33,019 bases of DNA from Gracilaria caudata (Eukaryota; Rhodophyta; Florideophyceae; Gracilariales; Gracilariaceae), in contig JASCIV010000194.1 of the NCBI GenBank assembly GCA_030374735.1, forward strand, positions 1-33,019. The letters run 5' to 3'. The notes below the pieces were generated by a model. It was not told the DNA's origin and did not search any database. It worked only from the letters and a program-made list of their open reading frames with translations. Positions 26,735 through 33,019 of this stretch are shown in pieces (the first letter of the stretch is position 1; the number at the start of each line of letters is the position of its first letter). Made by a program: the position numbers and the translations under genes.

Positions 26735-28240
26735 TCAGACTGGAGCTCTTTCTTGCCCACCACATTTCTTTCTTGGTTGACAACAATCCAAACATGTCGC
26801 GGGGCTCACAGGAATATTAGGATCCTCGTCCTTCACAGCTCCGATAGCCAAGAAGTTGTTGACTTCATTTCTGACAACTCCGAACTTTATGTGTGGTTGG
26901 AATGCGTCTCTGAAGCATCCTTCCTGTGAGCTCTGGAATATTGAAAGAAGTCCGTTGAAGCTGGTAATATCTACACAGATGTTTTCAATTCTTAGAAGTC
27001 GACTTATGATGTTCACACGTGCTATTCGCCCGATCATAAAGAGTGTCGATAATCCCAGCACCGCAATGTATCCAACAAGGGAGAATATTTCTATTTCGGT
27101 GGCAGGAACAGTTTCCTCCTCCAAGAGCGAAATGCCATCTGCTTTCTCAGCGACAACTGTGCGACTTATCATAGAATCCAAGAATGATCGCGCGTCGACC
27201 GAGTCCTTTCCGAATGGTTTAACAGCCTGGATGAATATCCATTCTCCGTTCTCTTGGCGGTTCCAACTCAGCACCACTTCTTCTGATGATGCTCGGAAGG
27301 CGAATGTGCTACTGACGCTAGTATTCTGCAGGTCTTCTCGGAATCGTGGGCTGTATGGAAGCAATCCTTTTCCCACTCGAAATCTAAAGACAGTTTGCTC
27401 TTCATTCCATTTCCCAAGTACGCAGTTGAAAAAGGCTCCCAGGGGACTCCCTGAATTTCCACGTCGTGCTTCTTCAAGACATATCAATCTGTCGTATTCT
27501 GTATCCCAAACATGTTTCGCATCAGACTTTACTTCCATGTATGCACCAAGTAGACTGTATCCACTGCCTACCGTTTCGAACTTGAAATCGTTCTCCTTGC
27601 GGACATAAACGTTAACGAAGTCTGACACGTTTAGATTAGAACACTGAACATCTGTTTCCCCGCATCGAATGACGTTCATTAACGGGGGCATGTTTCCATA
27701 CTTTTGGCAAATCATGCCATTGATATCAACAGAAGCAACTGTTTCATTGTCATCAGTAAATGCGTAAAAGTCAGTAATAGTCACGTTTCCTTTCACATTG
27801 AAAGCGGTCGGGTAATAGTTAAGCGATGCCTTCTCCCTTTCGACGCAACCGACGAAGAACTTCGGGTTATGGCGAGATCGGACGACATCCTGAAGGCCAT
27901 TTGTTGCAAGACGAGTGACATACACTCTTGAAGCTGGACGAAGTACATTTGTAGTGCTCCCACTAACCCCGAGAGTAAGAACGAAGAGCAAACTCAATAG
28001 AATGACATGCAATAGAGTAAGGCTTGGGAAAAGCGGAGTACCATCAGCGAGCGCTCCCCCAGCAAGACATGAGAGCGTAGATTCACGGAGTGCTACATGC
28101 TGGCCACAGCGAAGGCGATACTTAGTGAGGCTGGTCTGTAGCTCACGCAACTCGAAACTGATCACGGAAAAGCAAAAGACATCAATAACAACGTAGATAG
28201 CCGCATTGACAAACCTTGAATCCACTTGCACGACAATCAT
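26735..28240 (-). CDS. Orphan multi-pass membrane protein with large extracytosolic domain
   Basis: The 501-residue protein is not recognised. Hydrophobic segments lie at about 10-29, 72-92 and 384-403. Between the second and third is a domain of about 290 residues with eight cysteines or so and potential N-glycosylation sites at N152, N165, N204 and N306. That domain probably faces the secretory lumen or cell exterior. It contains repeated short beta-like stretches (VNVYVRK, FRFRVGKGLLPYSPRF, WIFIQAVKPF). The tail after the last segment (about 100 residues) ends in a cysteine-rich, basic patch (CLDCCQPRKKCGG). The ATG at 28240 opens the frame. A cell-surface or endomembrane role is inferred from topology only. 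It is likely to be lineage-specific. Confidence 0.8.
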   Translation of the reverse strand: MIVVQVDSRFVNAAIYVVIDVFCFSVISFELRELQTSLTKYRLRCGQHVALRESTLSCLAGGALADGTPLFPSLTLLHVILLSLLFVLTLGVSGSTTNVLRPASRVYVTRLATNGLQDVVRSRHNPKFFVGCVEREKASLNYYPTAFNVKGNVTITDFYAFTDDNETVASVDINGMICQKYGNMPPLMNVIRCGETDVQCSNLNVSDFVNVYVRKENDFKFETVGSGYSLLGAYMEVKSDAKHVWDTEYDRLICLEEARRGNSGSPLGAFFNCVLGKWNEEQTVFRFRVGKGLLPYSPRFREDLQNTSVSSTFAFRASSEEVVLSWNRQENGEWIFIQAVKPFGKDSVDARSFLDSMISRTVVAEKADGISLLEEETVPATEIEIFSLVGYIAVLGLSTLFMIGRIARVNIISRLLRIENICVDITSFNGLLSIFQSSQEGCFRDAFQPHIKFGVVRNEVNNFLAIGAVKDEDPNIPVSPATCLDCCQPRKKCGGQERAPV

Positions 28241-30343
28241 TTTGAGTTTTCTGCGCGGTTGTTGTTAGACTGCTGATGTAGGGTTAGAGAAGGATGAAGA
28301 AGTCTACGCGGTCTGAAAGACACACCACGACACCAGATTTGATACTTGTTTCAGGAAAAAACTCGTTGAAGACTTGTTCTAGGATACATGCAAGGGCCAA
28401 GTTCTCCAGGGCATTTATAGGCAAGACAAACGCGTTAAAGATTCAAATAGACAGCCGAAGGCAGGAAAGAGATACTTCCTTTCATGGGCATCCTTCTTTG
28501 ATTTCAGAATAGAGAAGAGCAACCCCCAACATAGTCGAAGGGGAAGAATGATACGTCTGGAAAGTGCCAGTTCCTCGTACTGTGAATCTCACCCTTCATC
28601 TGATACGATTGCTTCCCATTCGCCTGCTATACAGCATGTTTGCTTTTGCCGACAGTTTAGCACGTGTGTGACTATCTTTATCGTTGGGTAACTGTACTTT
28701 CGGACAGATGACCAACCGGCGAAACTCTTCATTGAAATCCCCAAAACAGCGGCCGGATGCATGACTTGATTCATTGTTGCACATGTTGTGCTAAAAAGTT
28801 CAAGGTCTCCTACCTACCTCTGTTTCGGGGGCACGTCATCATATTCCGGTGTCGAGCTAAGGCTTTTAGAACGGACGCTCTTTCCGTAGAAAAGCTGGGA
28901 ACTTAAAATGGTAAATCACTTATTGTATGTGCTGTCGCTCCTGTCCCTTCGGAACAAGAAAGACGGGTAGCCATGAATCATGGACCATGATATCTCGATG
29001 AAGTTCTGACACACGGTCAAATCTTTTTTTAAGCAGTCCATATTCCAACAATGGCTGAATCACTCTCCCTCTACCCTTCTACTCTCTTTGTAAACGCATG
29101 TACGAGATTTCATTCCTGCGCAGCTCACCATTTTGTCTGTTTAAACCACGAAAAAGGTCTCGAGAGATGTGGAGGCTTTTCTGTCCGCTTGTGTCGACGG
29201 ATGAGGAGGGTGTAGGGGCAAATTCATTATCGATATCGACTGGTTTTCATTTAACAGTTGATGGGAGACATCAGTGCTTAAAACATTGAGATTCAATGAG
29301 CTGTCATAATACATAGCTTCGGAGGATTGTGAGAAAAATATGCTCATGAGGATTTTTCTATCTATTGATCCAGTGGGCAGATGACAATGAAATGTTATTT
29401 CATTCGATGACGGATTAGAGTTCTTGTTCAAAGGAAAGGGGCTCCTCGGTAAATTTGTAGAAGTTCATTCTGTACACCGGTAGTTCCTCAACGATTCGGT
29501 ACCGTACGGCGGTTCGGGTTCGTTTGCGACGATGATGAGGATAGCTCACTTATCGGCACAGTGTAACGACCAGGCAGGCTAAAGTTGCATTCATACGTCT
29601 ATTGCTGCCCTGTTTTCCCCTCCAAGTCGCATATGTAATGTTGCAAGGTCTACACATAGCATAAAAAGAAGTAAGGATTTCTGCCCTTACGCCATTATGA
29701 CTTGGTTTGCTGCTGTACAGAAAGAGCTTTACAAAATGCAAATGAGTTCAAAGGTGGGCTTGACACAGTTGCTAGATTGTTGCCGTGGACGAAGGTATTT
29801 TGGTGCCTTTGTACAGAAGTATTGTTGGGCTACCCTCAAAATTGTAACGATTGGAGAGGGGGCTCGATTTCTCTTCGAAGAGGCACGATGCTTTTTGGGA
29901 AACCCGAGACCTAGTAGTGTAAGGTTTCAAAAAAGCAATCATATCCTGTTGTATCACTGCTGCGTTTAGTTGAAGTTATGTAGGATAGATGGACTTCCGA
30001 GTCCCGGAGAGAAGTGATGCACCGCTGTACCCTTGTAGCTCTCTCTTGTGCTGCAGAATACCAAAGCTTATCGATAAATGTTCTTTCACTGTGGGTACAG
30101 CATTTCTTCGAACAACTCATAACGAACTTCCAAAGACAGCACATCACCGTTACACGTCCAACAATGGGGAAGCTTCGGTGGAGTGTATAATATGAATCAA
30201 TGTGCGTCTGTAATACTTGCTGCGTTCTGGCGACATAATGGTTCTTGGCATTGGGGATTAGGGGATATATTGACTTCGTTATCAAGCCTTCCTGCCGACA
30301 ACCAGTGAAGCCCAATTCCTCATCCCTGGATATGATATGAGGG
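28241..30343. other. 2.1-kb gene-poor region
   Basis: No convincing gene. A 90-codon plus-strand frame at 29697-29969 has an ATG but no recognised motif. A small palindrome ATCATGG-A-CCATGAT lies near 28977-28991. I found no mobile-element protein signature. Confidence 0.5.
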
Positions 30344-30350
30344 TATATAT
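30344..30350 (+). promoter_or_regulatory. TATA-like element of the cysteine-rich protein gene
   Basis: TATATAT lies 37 bp before the ATG at 30381, implying a very short 5' UTR if it is used. Confidence 0.5.
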
Positions 30351-30380
30351 CGCATACCGTACTGCGTGCAAAAAGTCGAC

Positions 30381-31364
30381 ATGCGACAGGAGTTTTTCTT
30401 TCCTTGCAGCTTGCTTCTAGCCTTTCTTCTTATACGCCAGTTCCCGGCGTTCGAATGCGCGGGACTCACTCTTGATCCTTGTCTCAAGCAGGAACACTGC
30501 GAGAAAAATCGAATATGTCGAAGTGCACGTACTCTTGAGATATGCAAGGCTACCAGCAACTACTGCGGATGTGTTCCAATCAACGAAGATGAAGCCCGAT
30601 GTGATTCAACCACTCAATGTGATGTCGGTGAAACTTGTTTCCATCCAGAACTATGGCAGGAAAGCCCCGCCTGCATTTCTGATGCACAAATACCTTCCAT
30701 AGCGAATCCTAAGAGATGTGAGTCAAATGAAGATTGTCTTCCAGACAGGATATGTGCATTCGTTACTCTTGTTCAAGGTTATTGTGCAATTCCTTTTATT
30801 GACAAAGATTCAGAGCCTCATATGAATGAAGAAAACGACCGAGAAGTTAAGCCCATCTCCGTCGACAACGTCAATGATTCAGCTAACCAGCCACTCTCGA
30901 TGGCAGGTTCAGATGATATCGAGAATGAACCCGTCGAGTCCAACGTACCAGGTACCCCGAGCGAATCAGAGGATTTCAATAATGAACCTTCAGCCAGTTT
31001 TGAAGAAGGGAATTTCGACCTTAACGAGAGGGCATGTGTCGCCTCGAGAGCTTTGGAGCATCTTCATCCACAGAATCTCTTGTATAAGAATAGCTTCTAT
31101 GCGAAGGTGCTTTGTGATTCTTACGGCAGCTGCTCTACTCCGGGACATATCGTATACCACAATTCGAGGCCAATGATGATGAGGTCGTACTGTGCAAAAA
31201 CAGTCTGCGTGGAAAGAATAATGGCTGTGAACAGCGTTAAGTATAGGCAAAAATTGCGAGTTGCCTCTACCACTCCTGACTTGTATTACACCGCGTTTTC
31301 TGCCCGGTATCAAACGCTTGCTGAAGAGCTTGCATTGGCCTTTGCAATTTTTCTTGGGTTATAG
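30381..31364 (+). CDS. Secreted cysteine-rich repeat protein
   Basis: The 327-residue protein begins with a signal peptide (hydrophobic core FFFPCSLLLAFLLI). It has three copies of a C-x5-C-x5-C-x(8-11)-C module: C34/40/46/55, C74/80/86/98 and C113/119/125/135. The first also has YCGC after it. These probably form small disulfide-bonded units. An acidic Asp/Glu/Ser-rich linker follows at about 141-217. The C-terminal domain (about 219-327) has more cysteines and a distinctive CSTPGHIVYHNSRPMMMRSYC stretch reminiscent of a compact extracellular fold. No family is recognised. The frame extends to a GTG upstream, but the ATG at 30381 starts the signal peptide cleanly and lies just after a TATA-like element. 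Confidence 0.8.
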   Translation: MRQEFFFPCSLLLAFLLIRQFPAFECAGLTLDPCLKQEHCEKNRICRSARTLEICKATSNYCGCVPINEDEARCDSTTQCDVGETCFHPELWQESPACISDAQIPSIANPKRCESNEDCLPDRICAFVTLVQGYCAIPFIDKDSEPHMNEENDREVKPISVDNVNDSANQPLSMAGSDDIENEPVESNVPGTPSESEDFNNEPSASFEEGNFDLNERACVASRALEHLHPQNLLYKNSFYAKVLCDSYGSCSTPGHIVYHNSRPMMMRSYCAKTVCVERIMAVNSVKYRQKLRVASTTPDLYYTAFSARYQTLAEELALAFAIFLGL

Positions 31365-32194
31365 ACTAGAAGAAGAAAGGAACTTCTTCGATTCAGATTT
31401 GAGCTCACAAAAAGAAGATTCAGATTTGTTCTTGGCAAGAATTCCTGTTCTTTTCTATTCTGAGTCCTTTCTACGGTATCTTGTATGGGGCGGAAGCATG
31501 TCAATTTGTAAACAAGAGCGAAAGAAGCCAGTTTAGCAACGAAAGCTACAGCTCTGAATGTCGTAACATTCGGGGCAGCGTCGTACAGTATCAAGCTGCA
31601 GAATGCAGAAAAGCTCTCCTTTTGCGCGACAAGCAAGCGGGTAGCATTTCAGGCGTCATCAGAAAAATTGATAAGGGTAGACAAGAGCCGCCGAAGTTGT
31701 TGGCCTTTCTGAAGAGAGAAAGCTTTTTTCGTAAGCTTTACAGTAGTTTAGGAAACTACTGTCTATCGAAGGATGACAAACCCTTGTGAAGCATCATCAT
31801 GATGAAGAAAGGCTGGCGCGACCCCTTCGCGAAACACGTGATTGCATAGTGACAGTCATGACGAACTTCGTCGGACGAAGACATCAAGGTTAATTTATTC
31901 CAAAACTTCTCGGGCTAAACGAACAAACTACGAGGGTAGCTCAAACAGAGAGTAACAATCTAGTTTTGGTACGAAGGGCTTTTGTTCCCAGCAGCCGCTG
32001 CTATGCTTCTTGCCCGCAAGAACCAGGGAATTCTTAGGGCTGACGTTGCATTCTTGAAACACTGTCTTGCTCACGAGTAAGACTTGAAGATCGTAGCAGA
32101 AGCTGCCACCACCCAGGCAATTAGACCGCACGTCGCTCGAGAATCGGTACACCACACTGTCGCCTTCGGAACCCTTCCAGGATCAATCGCAAAT
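31365..32194. other. Intergenic region with tandem stem-loops
   Basis: About 830 bp between the cysteine-rich gene and DPH7. A plus-strand frame across 31481-31789 lacks an ATG and is not called. Two hairpins lie back to back at 31719-31762. Confidence 0.5.
31719..31762. repeat. Two adjacent perfect hairpins
   Basis: The first has 7-bp arms (31719-31725 and 31733-31739) and a 7-nt loop. The second follows without a gap, with 10-bp arms (31740-31749 and 31753-31762) and loop AGG. They are about 360 nt after the cysteine-rich gene and could be a 3' UTR structure. Confidence 0.8.
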
Positions 32195-33019
32195 ATGATC
32201 GTGAAACCATCATCACAAGCATTCTTTAAAGCGCCTCAGAATGTTGACTCAATAGCAGTCCTGCAGAACTCAGGCAAAACACAGATGGAGAGGGATGAAT
32301 GTTCTACAGCGACAAATGTCTCGCAGGCTGTAGTCGTTGGAACTTATGTTTATGAAAGCAACACTGGTGCTCAGGGTGCTGATGAAAGCATTCCACTTCG
32401 AAAAGGGTCCGCGTTGCTACTAGAGGCCACAAGAAGGACGAACAGAGATTCATCGTGCTCATTTCACCTCACGAAGCGTGATGAAATAATTCTGCCCGCA
32501 GTGTTGGACGTACATTCGTGCGCGTCACCCAAAACGGTATACGCCGCTTGTGCACAGAACGAATTATATGCTTTGAGTTGGTCGAAGGAGAATAACAATC
32601 TGCAATCGAAGCCCATTCATCATCGTCAAGATAACTTAGAAACAATGATACTCTCCCTTGATGTCTTTGACAATGAGTTAGAGAGGCTCATTGCCACGTC
32701 CGACACAACAGGTGCTGTTGCACTCCATCGTTTGTCAGAAAATGGCGATGCCAAAGAGGTATGTCAGCGGGATGCACACTCATTAGAGGCGTGGACTGCT
32801 TGCATTAAGCGTTCAAACCCAGGTAGCGCGGAGAGGACTGTTGTATATTCTGGAGGGGACGACGGAACGCTTTGCGCGTGGCGGTCTGACACACCTGAGG
32901 GTATCTTTCGACGGCGCAATGCTCATGATGGGGTCGGGGTAACGACAATTGCTACTCGCCAGGGACACGAGCATGAGCTGTGGAGCGGTGGATACGACGA
33001 TAACATACGCATCTGGGAC
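32195..33019 (+). CDS. DPH7: DPH7-type diphthine methyltransferase, 5' part (runs off the window)
   Basis: The frame from the ATG at 32195 stays open for 275 codons to the window edge. It reads as a WD40 propeller of the DPH7/WDR85 family, which hydrolyses diphthine methyl ester in diphthamide synthesis on elongation factor 2. Supporting features are an early VVVGTYVYES strand, VLDVHSC, SLDVFDN, and the diagnostic HSLEAWTACIKR segment. Then come VVYSGGDDGTLCAWR and WSGGYDDNIRIWD, matching the usual AHD-EAW and GSYDE-I-LWD blocks. An in-frame TAA lies about 130 bp upstream with no ATG in between, so the start is well supported. The last blades and the stop codon lie beyond the window. Confidence 0.85.
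   Translation, partial: MIVKPSSQAFFKAPQNVDSIAVLQNSGKTQMERDECSTATNVSQAVVVGTYVYESNTGAQGADESIPLRKGSALLLEATRRTNRDSSCSFHLTKRDEIILPAVLDVHSCASPKTVYAACAQNELYALSWSKENNNLQSKPIHHRQDNLETMILSLDVFDNELERLIATSDTTGAVALHRLSENGDAKEVCQRDAHSLEAWTACIKRSNPGSAERTVVYSGGDDGTLCAWRSDTPEGIFRRRNAHDGVGVTTIATRQGHEHELWSGGYDDNIRIWD

Noticed and set aside
31481..31789. 102-codon plus-strand frame after the cysteine-rich gene
   Set aside because: No ATG start, no recognisable motif, and it runs across the tandem hairpins.

Overview
The window looks like nuclear DNA of a compact, intron-poor photosynthetic eukaryote. It carries single genes on both strands with short GT-AG introns (three well supported, 75, 98 and 103 nt). The proteins include eukaryote-only ones: an ERGIC3/Erv46 cargo receptor, a PEN-2-like gamma-secretase subunit, a Yippee protein, DPH7 and a bZIP factor. 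Two others point to a plastid: an Hsp33 with an N-terminal extension, and a protein with a twin-arginine, thylakoid-lumen-type leader. A red alga is my best guess, helped by a permuted tRNA gene of the kind known from Cyanidioschyzon. The lineage is an inference and other algae are not excluded.

Layout. 0-5.3 kb: bZIP factor, dCMP deaminase converging on a Yippee protein, S13-type (probably mitochondrial) ribosomal protein divergent from PEN-2. 5.7-9.4 kb: an NCBP3-like RNA-binding protein, a permuted tRNA-Leu(CAG) gene, and ERGIC3. 9.4-12.6 kb: a divergent promoter, Hsp33 with an in-frame intron, then the lumen hydrolase-like protein. 13.2-16.4 kb: a proline-rich protein and an SDR oxidoreductase (one intron). 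17.4-21.3 kb: a large propeller/disordered protein. 21.3-23.7 kb: no recognisable gene. 23.7-31.4 kb: a secreted metallo-beta-lactamase-fold protein (one intron), an orphan membrane protein and a secreted cysteine-rich protein, separated by long gene-poor stretches. 32.2 kb to the end: the 5' part of DPH7.

The most striking element is at 7472-7562. The 3' half of a tRNA-Leu precedes its 5' half, separated by 8 nt. Joining the two gives a complete cloverleaf with anticodon CAG. The sequences flanking the halves form a bulge-helix-bulge with a 4-bp central helix and two 3-nt bulges, placing the junction in the anticodon stem between positions 29 and 30. Other unexplained structure includes several near-perfect palindromes with a single central base (arms of 15, 12 and 10 bp), a cluster of three stem-loops upstream of PEN-2, and the Hsp33 intron, which sits exactly between the two zinc-ligand cysteine pairs and keeps the frame open.

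The genes do not form a pathway; they are mostly housekeeping neighbours. The 3' third is richer in lineage-specific secreted and membrane proteins.
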